Notes: generated by a model from the sequence alone, not told the origin. 64,000 bases of DNA from Acinetobacter sp. A47 (GCF_000805455.1 NZ_JSUS01000027.1:83384-147383); one strand, 5' to 3'. Positions 10,692 to 20,102 are shown, counted from the stretch's first letter. Program-made: numbers and translations.

Positions 10692-10699
10692 GGTTGTTC

Positions 10700-11137
10700 C
10701 TAAAACGATAAAGTCTGTGTCGATTGATCTGTCGGCTCATAAACACTTAACATGGCACTAATCACCTGCTCATCGCAGTGAATTTCGCATGAAAACTGCC
10801 CTAAACCTTCATGCAGATATTGCTGTTCAACCCGAATTGTCAGTGTTTTTCCTAAAGCATAATGGGAAAAAGGCAATTGCATTTTTCGTGTTCCCAACAG
10901 GAATCCGAGCTTGGGCGGCTGTTGTGATTGCTGCCCCATCCAGCCGGAATAGGCACTGATGGTCTGTGCCATAATTTCAATGCTTGTCCAGGTCGGCAAA
11001 CCTTCTGCTTCGCAGAACATTAACCCGGGGCGAATGCTCAGTTCGGCAATGGCATAACCTTCATGGACTTCCACAAGATGATCAATGAAGATCATGGGTT
11101 GTTCATGCGGAATATATTGAATTGCATCCAGTTTCAT
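10700..11137 (-). CDS. 3-hydroxyacyl-ACP dehydratase (hotdog fold), aryl polyene cluster
   Basis: A 145-residue single hotdog domain. YIPHEQPMIFIDH (about residues 9-21) contains the FabZ/FabA-type histidine, and SIEIMAQTISAYSGW (about 52-66) holds the central helix with its acidic residue. It is expected to remove water from the hydroxyacyl intermediate and so create each conjugated double bond; described clusters use a heterodimer of two dehydratases (ApeI and ApeP). The second partner here is probably the domain fused to the AMP-ligase at 20851-22518. Its ATG follows the stop of the next synthase directly. Confidence 0.85.
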   Translation of the reverse strand: MKLDAIQYIPHEQPMIFIDHLVEVHEGYAIAELSIRPGLMFCEAEGLPTWTSIEIMAQTISAYSGWMGQQSQQPPKLGFLLGTRKMQLPFSHYALGKTLTIRVEQQYLHEGLGQFSCEIHCDEQVISAMLSVYEPTDQSTQTLSF

Positions 11138-12340
11138 TTATGTTCCCGCGCCAAATAACAAGCTGATATTACTGCCCCCGAAGGCAAAAGAGTTACTCAA
11201 TACATAATTGATGTTCCCGGCCAGCAGAGGCTCAGAAACATAATTTTGATCTGCCAGATCAGGATCAATGTCTGTGTGTTGATGCACTGGCAACCAGTGC
11301 TGATCTTTTAATAGCTGAGTACAAATAAAAGCCTCTATTGCACCCGCAGCTCCCAGACAATGTCCGGTCTTGTGCTTGGTACTGCTGATCGCCACATGCT
11401 GGCCCGGGAAGACTTGCCGGATTGCCTTGATTTCCATGGCATCATTTTGCGGTGTCGCAGTGCCATGCAAATTGATATAGCCGACCTGTTCAGCTGTAAT
11501 CGCGGCACTCTCCAGCGCACGCTGCATTGCAGTCGCGGCACCCAAACCTTCAGGATGAGGTGCCGAGATATGCCAGGCATCCATCGACTCGCCTACACCA
11601 TAAAGCATGATCGGTGCAGAAGTTCTGGTCAGTAAAAACAAGGCAGCGGCTTCACCAATATTAATGCCGTCACGATTGATGCCACAGGGTTGGCAAATGT
11701 CCGCCGATAAACTTTCCAGACTATTAAAGCCGTTTAAGGTCAGCTGGCATAGGGTATCCACCCCACCGACCAGAACCGCATCGGCCAATCCTGCCTGAAT
11801 CAAACGTTGTCCGGCAGCAAAGGCCTTGGCACTCGATGAACAAGCCGTCGAAATGGTATAGGCCGCACCTTGCCAGTCCAGATAGCGTTGCAGGGCTTTC
11901 GCCAGACAGCCCATTTCCTGTGGCTGATAAGAAATCTCAAGCGATGTATTGCCATTAAAATACTGTTTCAGCAACTGTTCACTATCAGAAATGCCCGAGG
12001 TTGAAGTTCCCATCACAATACTGAGACGTGTTGGATCAATGCCGGCAGTCTGCTGTTGCAGTTCAACCTCAATTTTTTGCAGCGCCGTCAGGGCAAAACG
12101 TAGATTCCGCGAAGCAAAGGTCTTTAACGATTCTGGCACCTTGTCAATTAACGCCTCTGCATAACGCCCGACCCAAACCGGACGATCGGCTAACAGTCCG
12201 CTTTCCAGTGTCAGGGGATTGGCGGGCGTCGTTAAATGTTCGCGAATATGCTGAATCTCCTGCCCCAGTGCCGACAGTCCGACACTGACCGGAATACCAA
12301 CCGCTTGCAACGGTGCTTGCAGGGATAACGACTGGTTCAT
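11138..12340 (-). CDS. Beta-ketoacyl-ACP synthase, second aryl polyene ketosynthase
   Basis: A 400-residue type II ketosynthase with the full triad: Cys167 in STACSSS, His in NLHGTATPQND, and His after the lysine of TKHKTGHCLGAAGAIEA. It is more divergent from housekeeping FabF than the first synthase. Its start overlaps the end of the lipoprotein gene by four bases. In known clusters one synthase pairs with a chain-length factor (ApeO with ApeC) and the other starts the chain (ApeR); the sequence alone does not say which this is. Confidence 0.92.
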   Translation of the reverse strand: MNQSLSLQAPLQAVGIPVSVGLSALGQEIQHIREHLTTPANPLTLESGLLADRPVWVGRYAEALIDKVPESLKTFASRNLRFALTALQKIEVELQQQTAGIDPTRLSIVMGTSTSGISDSEQLLKQYFNGNTSLEISYQPQEMGCLAKALQRYLDWQGAAYTISTACSSSAKAFAAGQRLIQAGLADAVLVGGVDTLCQLTLNGFNSLESLSADICQPCGINRDGINIGEAAALFLLTRTSAPIMLYGVGESMDAWHISAPHPEGLGAATAMQRALESAAITAEQVGYINLHGTATPQNDAMEIKAIRQVFPGQHVAISSTKHKTGHCLGAAGAIEAFICTQLLKDQHWLPVHQHTDIDPDLADQNYVSEPLLAGNINYVLSNSFAFGGSNISLLFGAGT

Positions 12341-12891
12341 GGCTGCCTCCCTTGCTCAGGCTGATCGCTATTTAAGGTATTTTCAATCGGGCTTAAAGTC
12401 ATGCGATAAGGCACTTGCACATTATCCAGCTCAATGGCATTGCCATTTTTCCGGATCTGCAAAATAACTTTCTGCTGAATCAATACCTGTTGTTGATCGG
12501 TATCATTTTCAACAGTGACGCCCTGTTGCCCCAAGGTTGCAAATTCAGGATAGGTTGCAAATAAAATATCCCGTACCACAAACTCAAAAGGCAGTAAGCG
12601 CATCTGGTCAATGCGTTGCTGTACCTTGACCTGCTGTCCATCAAACTGGAGCTGAAACAAGGCTTGTCCTGTCAGTCCTAGACCGACCAGACTCAGCTGT
12701 TGCCCCTGCTGTTGCTGATACAGTAAAAAACTAAAGCTTTTGTCTTTCCACTGTACTTCAACCTGATCCTGGCGTTGATAGTTCTGTGCAGGCCAGTGAC
12801 TGCTTTGCAGCCCTTGCGCATGCGGTGTGAGCTGACAACCGGTAAATAACAATACACTACAGCACACTAGGCTGGCCCAAATCCGTTGCAT
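12337..12891 (-). CDS. DUF3261-type lipoprotein, aryl polyene cluster
   Basis: A 184-residue protein with a lipoprotein signal peptide ending in the lipobox LFTGC (Cys19). The remainder is beta-rich, without membrane segments, and glutamine-rich. DUF3261-like outer-membrane lipoproteins are a constant part of aryl polyene clusters and are thought to help receive or place the polyene lipid in the outer membrane; that role is inferred. It lies next to the flavoprotein and upstream of the synthase with a four-base overlap, so translation is coupled. Confidence 0.8.
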   Translation of the reverse strand: MQRIWASLVCCSVLLFTGCQLTPHAQGLQSSHWPAQNYQRQDQVEVQWKDKSFSFLLYQQQQGQQLSLVGLGLTGQALFQLQFDGQQVKVQQRIDQMRLLPFEFVVRDILFATYPEFATLGQQGVTVENDTDQQQVLIQQKVILQIRKNGNAIELDNVQVPYRMTLSPIENTLNSDQPEQGRQP

Positions 12892-12892
12892 A

Positions 12893-14188
12893 TTAAACCT
12901 CTAAGGCTTTCTCTTGTGCCATACCTTCACGGCAGTACTCTGCCAAGGTACTTAAACGGCGTTTGGCATTTTTATGAATCGGATTGTGATCATCCCATGC
13001 ATAACCCGCCAGCAGGGAAGCAATCATGCGGCGGATTCCCTCATTTTGCTGGGTTGCAAATACCACATCCTGAAACTCACCTTCATACCAGGATTCTACA
13101 TAGGCACGGAACACCTGAATGCCCTTGCGTAAAGGCATTTCATATTCCTGCATCCAGTCAACCGCTTCCCCCTGCAACATACGATCCAGCAAAGGAATCG
13201 CCAGACTGGAAGATTTCAGGGCAATGGTTACCCCTGAAGAAAATACCGGATCAAGAAACTCCCCCGCATTGCCGAGCAAGGCATAATTACGTCCGGCCAA
13301 GTGTTTTACATTGGCAGAGTAACCGACCAAGCTACGTACCGGTGTATCAAATTTTGCTTGCTGCAATACAGCCGATAATGCAGGATCATCTGCCAGAATA
13401 CGTTTCAATAACGCCTCTGGCTCATTTTGTGTCGCATCGTCACCATGATAACGGTCAAAGAAATCCTGCTCTGCCACCACACCAAACGAAGCGCGGCCAT
13501 CGGCAAAAGGAATCAGCCAGTACCAGGCCCGGCGGTCTTTTTCATGTACCGTAATCAGGATTTTCTCACGATCGAAATCGGCACGCTCACCAATGCCATC
13601 TTCAATATGAGTAAATAAGGCACGGCGAACCGGGAAGTTTGACGGACTTTCCAATTCTAGAAACTTCGGCAAGATGCGCCCAAAACCGCTGGCATCCAGT
13701 AAAAATCTGGCCTGAATTTGATAGGGTTGCTGAGCTTCATCCTTCACCGTCAGCACCGGATGTTCAGCCTCGACATCGACTGCAATGACTTCATGTCCAA
13801 AACGGATATCCGCACCGTATTGCTGTGCCTGCTGCGCCAGTAAATGATCGAAATCGGCACGGCGGACTTGCCAGGTTGTACCAGGACCTTCACTAAATTT
13901 CTCAGTAAAATCATAGTAACTGCGTTTCTCACCACATAAAAATGCTGCACCATTTTTAAACTGGAATGCATGTTCTGCCACATGCGCACGCACCGTGTCC
14001 AGCAGTCCCGCTTCTTCCAGAAACACCATACACTGCGGCAACAGCGATTCACCAATTGAAAAGCGTGGAAAATATTGCTTTTCTATTACCGTCACGGCAT
14101 AGCCTTTTTGACGCAGCAAAGCTGCTGCTGAGCTGCCCGAAGGCCCAGCCCCAATAATCACCACATCGGTATGTTGTACAGTATCCAT
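12893..14188 (-). CDS. FAD-dependent oxidoreductase with halogenase-type motif, aryl polyene cluster
   Basis: A 431-residue flavoprotein of the geranylgeranyl-reductase/tryptophan-halogenase superfamily. The FAD Rossmann motif is GAGPSG (residues 13-18), FSIGESLLP follows at about 43-51, and DASGFG (about 165-170) binds the cofactor. Residues 222-227 read WYWLIP, which fits the WxWxIP signature of flavin-dependent halogenases, and Lys78 lies in an FKNGAAF segment near where halogenases keep their catalytic lysine. Such enzymes occur in aryl polyene and xanthomonadin clusters. Oxidation or halogenation of the aryl head is possible, but substrate and reaction are unproven. An FAD-dependent reductase or monooxygenase is the alternative. 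Confidence 0.8.
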   Translation of the reverse strand: MDTVQHTDVVIIGAGPSGSSAAALLRQKGYAVTVIEKQYFPRFSIGESLLPQCMVFLEEAGLLDTVRAHVAEHAFQFKNGAAFLCGEKRSYYDFTEKFSEGPGTTWQVRRADFDHLLAQQAQQYGADIRFGHEVIAVDVEAEHPVLTVKDEAQQPYQIQARFLLDASGFGRILPKFLELESPSNFPVRRALFTHIEDGIGERADFDREKILITVHEKDRRAWYWLIPFADGRASFGVVAEQDFFDRYHGDDATQNEPEALLKRILADDPALSAVLQQAKFDTPVRSLVGYSANVKHLAGRNYALLGNAGEFLDPVFSSGVTIALKSSSLAIPLLDRMLQGEAVDWMQEYEMPLRKGIQVFRAYVESWYEGEFQDVVFATQQNEGIRRMIASLLAGYAWDDHNPIHKNAKRRLSTLAEYCREGMAQEKALEV

Positions 14189-14213
14189 CTCCCCCCCCTA
14201 AAACGTCACTATT

Positions 14214-16526
14214 CTAATGCTCTTGTAAATTTACAATATGATGTTGATCGGCCGGTGTCAGCAAGGTTGCATAAATAAATGAAAAGATGACGCCCAGTAA
14301 TACAGTGAGACCGAAACAGTGAATTGCATAAGTATGACTCAAGGACAAAAGCCCAAAGCCCAATAAGGTCGACATCATACACAAAAACAATGCCATGCCA
14401 ACCACTTGCGGGTGGTCATGTCCATGGCGATAAAAAATCGCATAGTCCACCCCGATCCCGATGATCAGGAAGGTCCCCATGATACTAAACAGGTTGATTT
14501 CCACACCTAGCCATGCCTGTACGGCAAAGGTACTGACGAGCGCCAGGGTCACAGGCAAGACCAGGGGCATGACCGAACGCCTGCCATAAACCAAACCTAA
14601 CCCCAGCGCCAGTCCCAACACGGCATAGATCAACAAGTGCTGGGCTTGCTGGCGGTGTTGTGCAAATGCTGTGGAGAGTGTACTGACCGGTTGCTGGAAA
14701 GCAATCTGCTCTGATTCAAGCTGCTGCAATAATTTCGCCTGTTTCACCCCACTGACCATCACCAGACGTTCAGTTGGATTCGGCTGTAAAAATGCCAATG
14801 GATGCTGCTGAAAAACCTGCTCTGTTAATAAAGGCTGCTGCTGTAATTGTTGTTGCCACTGCTGTACATCTGCAAACTTTAATCCCATTTGCGCTGCATA
14901 TTCTTTTAGTGCTGTCACTGGAATTTGCTGCAGCAATTTCACATTCTGCTGTTGCTCGGTCAATGGTGGAATCCATTGTCCCAAGGCCTGAAAGCTTTCA
15001 ATCTGGCCTTGTGCCTGCAGGTGTTGCAATTGCTGGACTAATTTTGACTCCTGCTGTTCCAGCTCAGCGCCTGAATTTGCCCGCACCACAAAATAGTCGC
15101 TACTTTGCTGTTGCCCGAACAGGGAACGAATATACTGATCTTCCTGTTTCAGCTTGCTGTCCATGCTTTGCAAATTACGGATATCATCATTCGCTTGCAA
15201 AGTGAATAGACTGACTCCCCCGATCACCAGAATAGTTAAAATAAAGCCATAACGAAGGTTCTGATGTTGCTGGAACCATTGTCTTGCCTGCCCGATCCAG
15301 ATCAGACGGCGAATGGCAGGCTGCGCATTTAACGGCGGCAAACGAGGCAATAGCAACACACTGGTGATCCACGCTGCAACCAGACCGACAATCGAAAACA
15401 CGGCAATTTGTCTAAAAGCTGGAAATGGCGTGAAACTGAGAAAAATATAAGCCACCACCGTTGTCATTAAGCCCATAAACAAGCTGGGTAACAAAGGGGT
15501 TAGAATTTTAAAGCCATCCAGTTGACGGTGCTGCGATTGCATCGCCATAAAATAGAAAGAAAAATCGACACAGACCCCGATCAGGCTTGCCCCAAATACC
15601 AGTGTCATCAGGTGAATTTCCCCAAATAGCAGATGGGTCACAGCAAATGCCAGCAAGCTGCCCGTCGACACGGCGATAAATTCAGTGATAAGTGGACGAA
15701 ATGAACGGAAACCGAACCAGACCAGGAGAATGAGACCAAAAGTCGAACCTAGGCCAATGGTTGAAATTTCCTGTTTTGCCGACTGGGTACCGAAATTAGA
15801 AAATAAAATGGTTCCGGTCCAATGTGACTTGACCTTGAGCTGTGCAAGCTGCGGTTTTAGCTGTTCAATCCAGCCTGTGACCTGTTCCTGATAATCGATG
15901 TTATAAGGACTCTGTTTTAATTCCAGTACCAACAAACGTGAAATTTTATGGTCATCGTGTATGGTCGCAAAACCATGCTCCAGTTCAATATTGCTCGAAA
16001 CCTGATTTGCCACGCCGAACATATAGCGCGGAAAAAGCAGTAAGGGGTCCTGCTGTAACGAGCTCGCAGTAATCGGCATGCCGACACTCATGAGTTGCAT
16101 TAGGCTCTGCTCAGTGAGTGCTTCATAATCCCCTTGCTGTAAGAACTGCCGGTCTTGCTGGTTCAGCAAGCCTGCCCGATGCTGATATAACTGTTTGGAA
16201 AATTGTTCTAAATCGAGTTGGGGTTTCAGAGGTTGCCATAAACCGCTCTGTTGTACCTTCTCTCCTAACAGTCTTGTGGCCTGCTCCAGTGCGGGCTGGT
16301 CTTGTGCCTCAACAACCACAAAGACTTTCTGGTTAAGCTGGTCACCCATGTATTGCTGGGTCTTAGCCAGTGCCGGATTGTGCTGGGTTTCAGGCAACAG
16401 CGCAAAGATATTGGTCTGGATATGAATATCTTTCTTCAACCATGCAATTGCAAGTGCCAGTCCAACAAGGGTTAAAACAATTAACCAGATGGCGGTAAAT
16501 TTATTTTGCCAGTTGGAAAAGCGCAT
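14214..16526 (-). CDS. MMPL/RND-family exporter, aryl polyene cluster
   Basis: A 770-residue membrane protein with two repeated halves. Each has one leading helix (about residues 12-30 and 420-440), a periplasmic domain rich in Gln and a block of five helices with MMPL motifs such as GVCVDFSFYFM (about 320) and GIGVDYAIFYR (about 685). It is the size of the pumps in aryl polyene clusters, which carry the lipid-linked polyene out of the inner membrane. It overlaps the LolA-like gene by 26 bp, indicating coupling. Family certain, cargo inferred. Confidence 0.9.
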   Translation of the reverse strand: MRFSNWQNKFTAIWLIVLTLVGLALAIAWLKKDIHIQTNIFALLPETQHNPALAKTQQYMGDQLNQKVFVVVEAQDQPALEQATRLLGEKVQQSGLWQPLKPQLDLEQFSKQLYQHRAGLLNQQDRQFLQQGDYEALTEQSLMQLMSVGMPITASSLQQDPLLLFPRYMFGVANQVSSNIELEHGFATIHDDHKISRLLVLELKQSPYNIDYQEQVTGWIEQLKPQLAQLKVKSHWTGTILFSNFGTQSAKQEISTIGLGSTFGLILLVWFGFRSFRPLITEFIAVSTGSLLAFAVTHLLFGEIHLMTLVFGASLIGVCVDFSFYFMAMQSQHRQLDGFKILTPLLPSLFMGLMTTVVAYIFLSFTPFPAFRQIAVFSIVGLVAAWITSVLLLPRLPPLNAQPAIRRLIWIGQARQWFQQHQNLRYGFILTILVIGGVSLFTLQANDDIRNLQSMDSKLKQEDQYIRSLFGQQQSSDYFVVRANSGAELEQQESKLVQQLQHLQAQGQIESFQALGQWIPPLTEQQQNVKLLQQIPVTALKEYAAQMGLKFADVQQWQQQLQQQPLLTEQVFQQHPLAFLQPNPTERLVMVSGVKQAKLLQQLESEQIAFQQPVSTLSTAFAQHRQQAQHLLIYAVLGLALGLGLVYGRRSVMPLVLPVTLALVSTFAVQAWLGVEINLFSIMGTFLIIGIGVDYAIFYRHGHDHPQVVGMALFLCMMSTLLGFGLLSLSHTYAIHCFGLTVLLGVIFSFIYATLLTPADQHHIVNLQEH

Positions 16527-17172
16527 CTTCAGCAGCCGTGAGTTGGTTCGGTTGAGTCGTTTGCTGACGGAATAAAATCGTGGTGCTGTTATTGGCTTGT
16601 TCCTGAATCACAATTTTATTCACATATTGCTGCCCTTGCGCATCAATTCGCACAAACAGTTTTTTAAACAATCCTGATTTAGGCGTCAGGGCAATACTCC
16701 AGCCCGTTGGCCGGTAATCCGCCGATACGACATTAAAATTCTTCGCCAGTGCCTTTTCATCACCCGACATCAACTGTAAAAATAAAGTCGCAACCGAACT
16801 GTACGGTGACTGCTCAATCTGGATCTGGCTATAGGTTCTTTGCGTTTTCTGTACCAGTTTCTTTGGCGTAACGATCAGGTCTGCCTGCACAGGACGCTTA
16901 ATTTGCCACAGCACACCACTGGATTTGGCAAAGGTTAATGCCCCATTGGATATAAAAGTTTTATTCAAGCTTGCCAGTTTCTTTTGCTGCTCAAAATCGG
17001 CACGCACGATCTCACTTTGAGACAGCTGCTTAAAAATCGATGAGACCTGTCCGGTATTGGCAGAAGCTGCCATACTAAAACCGAGCAACACGCTCCACAC
17101 CACACTGTGCAGTGCTAACCAGTGACGTTTTTGCAGCAGGCGCTGTAAGAGTCTCGAGAACAGATTAATCAT
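16501..17172 (-). CDS. LolA-like periplasmic carrier, aryl polyene cluster
   Basis: A 223-residue protein with an N-terminal signal region (hydrophobic stretch about residues 22-38 ending SANT) after a basic leader. The mature part has the LolA-type pattern: SDF-like QSEIVRADFEQQKKLASLNK, then GALTFAKSSGVLWQIKRPVQADL. It belongs to the outer-membrane lipoprotein carrier-like proteins found in these clusters and is expected to shuttle the polyene lipid across the periplasm between the pump and the outer membrane. It overlaps both neighbours by a few bases. Confidence 0.85.
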   Translation of the reverse strand: MINLFSRLLQRLLQKRHWLALHSVVWSVLLGFSMAASANTGQVSSIFKQLSQSEIVRADFEQQKKLASLNKTFISNGALTFAKSSGVLWQIKRPVQADLIVTPKKLVQKTQRTYSQIQIEQSPYSSVATLFLQLMSGDEKALAKNFNVVSADYRPTGWSIALTPKSGLFKKLFVRIDAQGQQYVNKIVIQEQANNSTTILFRQQTTQPNQLTAAEDALFQLAK

Positions 17173-17593
17173 GCTGATACTCCTTAAATGCTTCCCAGCC
17201 GTTCAAACAGTCCAGTAAAATTTGCGGGGACTGGAAACACATTTCACGAGTGGCAATGTTCACCGCAACTTGTGTGGTATAACCCTTGGTTAAACGGCGT
17301 CCAGTTTCTGCATCCAGAATCAAATACTCGATTTTTAAACGATTTTCCCACTCTTTTAAAATGGCACGGACTTTGATTTTCTGCTCGAACTCAATGCCCT
17401 GTACATAACGTACATGACTTTCAATCACCGGCCATGCATAGCCTGAAGCTCGCATCTGGTTGTAGTTATAATTAAACTGTTCCAGCAACTTACAACGTGC
17501 GATTTCAAAATACTTTAAATAATGTCCATGCCAGACCACATTCATGGTATCGACATCATGAAAAGGGATTTCAATGATTACCTCTGCGTGCAT
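17165..17593 (-). CDS. Acyl-CoA/ACP thioesterase (4HBT hotdog), aryl polyene cluster
   Basis: A 142-residue single hotdog domain of the YbgC/4-hydroxybenzoyl-CoA thioesterase type. The catalytic segment is HDVDTMNVVWHGHYLKYFEIAR (given as a region, about residues 12-33), with the aspartate in DTMNVVWHG. It would hydrolyse an acyl thioester, either proof-reading or releasing the chain. It overlaps the LolA-like gene by 8 bp and starts 9 bp after the ammonia-lyase stop. The described counterpart is ApeK. Confidence 0.87.
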   Translation of the reverse strand: MHAEVIIEIPFHDVDTMNVVWHGHYLKYFEIARCKLLEQFNYNYNQMRASGYAWPVIESHVRYVQGIEFEQKIKVRAILKEWENRLKIEYLILDAETGRRLTKGYTTQVAVNIATREMCFQSPQILLDCLNGWEAFKEYQHD

Positions 17594-17602
17594 CTGTCGC
17601 TC

Positions 17603-19168
17603 CTAGACCTGTTGCTGAAACTGATTCAACAATTCAAAGTTGTCGAAACGATCAATGATTTGTTGTAGTTCGGTTTGTAATGGACGGTCTTCTTCAAGTA
17701 ATGCAAAACTTTGTAAGGTCCAGGCCACAAAGGCTTTCAACGTTGGACTCAGTTGTGAGACCCCGCCTTTTAAATGCACCGCCTGTACACTGGCACAACA
17801 TAAGGCTGCCAGAACCTGCTGCGTCAGGGTAATCACACGCGTGGCATCCCGTGCCGCAATGGTGCCCATACTCACTTTGTCCTGATTATGACATTCGGTC
17901 GAACGAGAGAAGATAGAGGCGGCCAAGGTATGCTTCAAGGCTTCAGCCGTCCAGGCCGACACCCCGATTTGCACGGCTTTAAAGCCATGATTCAGCGGTA
18001 AGCGGTCTGCACCAGCTCCTGTCAGGTTACGCGGTAAACCATGATTCATTTTATGGTCGACCAGTTGGGCAATTTGCCGGTCCATCAGATCGGCAATATT
18101 GGCAATCATGATCTTCAAACTGTCCATGGCCTGTGCAATATGTCCGCCATAGAAGTGTCCACCATGCAGTACCCGTAAATTCACAGGATCGATCAACGGA
18201 TTATCGTTACTCGAGTTTAATTCATTTTCAATAAACTGGCGTAACCATGTTTTGGAATCTTCAAACACTCCAATAATATGCGGTGCACAACGTAAGGAAT
18301 AACGGTCCTGCAAACGTGGAGTTTGATGTGCCGTTTGTACTTCACTATTCAGCCATTCACGTAGTTGCTGTGCAATCAGTTGCTGCCCCTGATGCGGCTT
18401 TTGCGCAAACAGAACCTCATCAAAATGGCTTGGATTCCCTTCAAGTGCCAGTACATTTAAGGCTGTGATCAAGGTACTGGCCAATGCCACCTGTTCAGCT
18501 TTTTTATAGTTTAAGCAAGCAATCGCCGTCATCACTGCGGTGCCATTCATCAGTGCCAGACCTTCTTTCGGGCGCAAGATGAGTGGTGGAATGCCTTTGT
18601 CGGCATAGATCTGGGCAATCGGCACAATCTGGCCTTGGGCATAGACATCACGCTCCCCGACCAGAGCACCCGCAATATAGGACAATGGGGTCAGATCACC
18701 ACTTGCACCGACAGAGCCTTCTGATGGAATCACAGGAATGATATTTTCATTGAGCATCCAGACCAGACGCTCCAGCAGGGCCAGAGAAACACCGGAATAA
18801 CCGCGTGCCAGAGAACACAGACGCGTCACCACAACCGCTCGTGCCGTGATCAGGTCCAGATTTTCGCCCAAACCACAGCCATGAAAACGGGACAAATGCA
18901 AAGGCAGCTCATTGACCTGATGCATGGGAATTTCAACCAGACAGGAATCACCATAACCGGTGGTTACCCCATAGATTACCCCCTCATCCAGCAACAGCTG
19001 ATCTAAAAAGTCAGCACCACGCTGGATCAGCTCACGCCATGCTGCCGATGCCGGTAATGCAACCAGACATTCCTGTCTGGCAACCGCCACGACATCTTCG
19101 ATACTGAGCGCGGCTTCCCCAACGGTCAAAACAGGCTTGACCCTTGCTCCAATTTGACTTGCATTCAC
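17603..19168 (-). CDS. Aromatic amino acid ammonia-lyase (MIO enzyme), aryl polyene cluster
   Basis: A 521-residue enzyme of the histidine/phenylalanine/tyrosine ammonia-lyase family. Ala155-Ser156-Gly157 in SEGSVGASGDL forms the MIO cofactor, and the active-site tyrosine is Tyr66 in YGVTTGYGD. The frame is open 60 codons further, but this would lie inside the acyltransferase gene; the GTG at 19168 is one base after that gene's TAA and gives the usual N-terminus. It is not next to hut genes. In this cluster it probably makes a cinnamate- or coumarate-type aryl acid for priming; the substrate is inferred. Confidence 0.85.
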   Translation of the reverse strand: MNASQIGARVKPVLTVGEAALSIEDVVAVARQECLVALPASAAWRELIQRGADFLDQLLLDEGVIYGVTTGYGDSCLVEIPMHQVNELPLHLSRFHGCGLGENLDLITARAVVVTRLCSLARGYSGVSLALLERLVWMLNENIIPVIPSEGSVGASGDLTPLSYIAGALVGERDVYAQGQIVPIAQIYADKGIPPLILRPKEGLALMNGTAVMTAIACLNYKKAEQVALASTLITALNVLALEGNPSHFDEVLFAQKPHQGQQLIAQQLREWLNSEVQTAHQTPRLQDRYSLRCAPHIIGVFEDSKTWLRQFIENELNSSNDNPLIDPVNLRVLHGGHFYGGHIAQAMDSLKIMIANIADLMDRQIAQLVDHKMNHGLPRNLTGAGADRLPLNHGFKAVQIGVSAWTAEALKHTLAASIFSRSTECHNQDKVSMGTIAARDATRVITLTQQVLAALCCASVQAVHLKGGVSQLSPTLKAFVAWTLQSFALLEEDRPLQTELQQIIDRFDNFELLNQFQQQV

Positions 19169-19169
19169 G

Positions 19170-20102
19170 TTATTTTGTCCAGAACTGATAAAAATTAAAC
19201 CATTGATAGGGTGCCCGCAAGCAATGCTGCTCCAGTACCGCCACGTATGTCTGGGTAACCTGCTGCATACTGGCCAACCGGTCCTTACGGGGTAGCTGTA
19301 CCCGGTCTGCAATGCGGTGAATATGTACCTGAAACCTGTGCCCGGCACGATAACAAAAGACAGCCAGTACCGGTACTTTCAGCAAGTTTGCCAGAATCCA
19401 TGCTCCCTGCGGAAAGTCAGCGGCTTTGCCCAGAAATGGGATCGTTTGCACCCGATCAGATTGCACGGGAACACGGTCTGCGGCCACGATCACCCACTCT
19501 CCCTGCTCCATCTTGTCCTGCAACAGCATCGCGGTTTCAATCCCCAGTTCATCTACCGCAATTAGATTGACGTCGGCCTTTGCATTAATTTTTTTTAAAA
19601 ACCGGTTAAATTGAGACGCGTGTCGTTGATAGACCAGTACATTAATTTTTTGTGGATGTTCAGATTTGACCGCACGCAATAACTCGATATTACCAAAGTG
19701 CGATACCACAATAAGGGTGCCTTTTTGATAATGCTGCTGAAAATGCTCATGTCCGGATAGCTGTAATTGCTGTTCCGGAATATGCCCTAGCCAGCCTTCA
19801 ATTTTATCTAAAATACATTCACCGAATTGCATAAAATGCGTATAGCTATTGGTCCAGTTCGGCAAGGTGTCAAATGGCGATTGTGTTCCTGCAAACTGGT
19901 GCAGACGTTGTAGATATTGCAATGATGCCTTGCGTGCAGTTACGGCAAACAGCCAGTACCACATAATAATAAAGTACAGCACGACACGGCACAGCCAACG
20001 CCCGCCACACCGGTAAAACCCGAGCATCAGCAGCAGCGGCAGCATCCCTCCCCGCTCTTTAACCTGATACCAGCGATCCTGCGAAGTTTGCGGTGTCGTC
20101 AT
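19170..20102 (-). CDS. LpxL/HtrB-like acyltransferase, aryl polyene cluster
   Basis: A 310-residue member of the lysophospholipid/lipid A acyltransferase family. One N-terminal hydrophobic segment (about residues 35-52) anchors it to the membrane. VVSHFGNIEL (about 121-130) is the HxxxxE/D-type catalytic motif with His and Glu, and AADRVPVQSDR resembles the second substrate motif. It would add an acyl chain, probably the polyene, to a lipid carrier. It overlaps the GT2 gene by one base. In some other genera the glycosyltransferase and acyltransferase are one fused protein; here they are separate. Confidence 0.83.
   Translation of the reverse strand: MTTPQTSQDRWYQVKERGGMLPLLLMLGFYRCGGRWLCRVVLYFIIMWYWLFAVTARKASLQYLQRLHQFAGTQSPFDTLPNWTNSYTHFMQFGECILDKIEGWLGHIPEQQLQLSGHEHFQQHYQKGTLIVVSHFGNIELLRAVKSEHPQKINVLVYQRHASQFNRFLKKINAKADVNLIAVDELGIETAMLLQDKMEQGEWVIVAADRVPVQSDRVQTIPFLGKAADFPQGAWILANLLKVPVLAVFCYRAGHRFQVHIHRIADRVQLPRKDRLASMQQVTQTYVAVLEQHCLRAPYQWFNFYQFWTK

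Noticed and set aside
12886..13554. Plus-strand frame of 222 codons opposite the flavoprotein gene
   Set aside because: It is the antisense shadow of a well-supported FAD enzyme, with His/Pro-rich low-likelihood composition and no family motif.
14774..15205. Plus-strand frame of 143 codons opposite the MMPL pump gene
   Set aside because: It mirrors membrane-helix codons of the pump on the other strand. No ribosome site or motif.
17603..19168. Histidine ammonia-lyase of a hut operon
   Set aside because: No hutU, hutI or hutG nearby. The gene lies within the polyene operon, so the hut name is not used.
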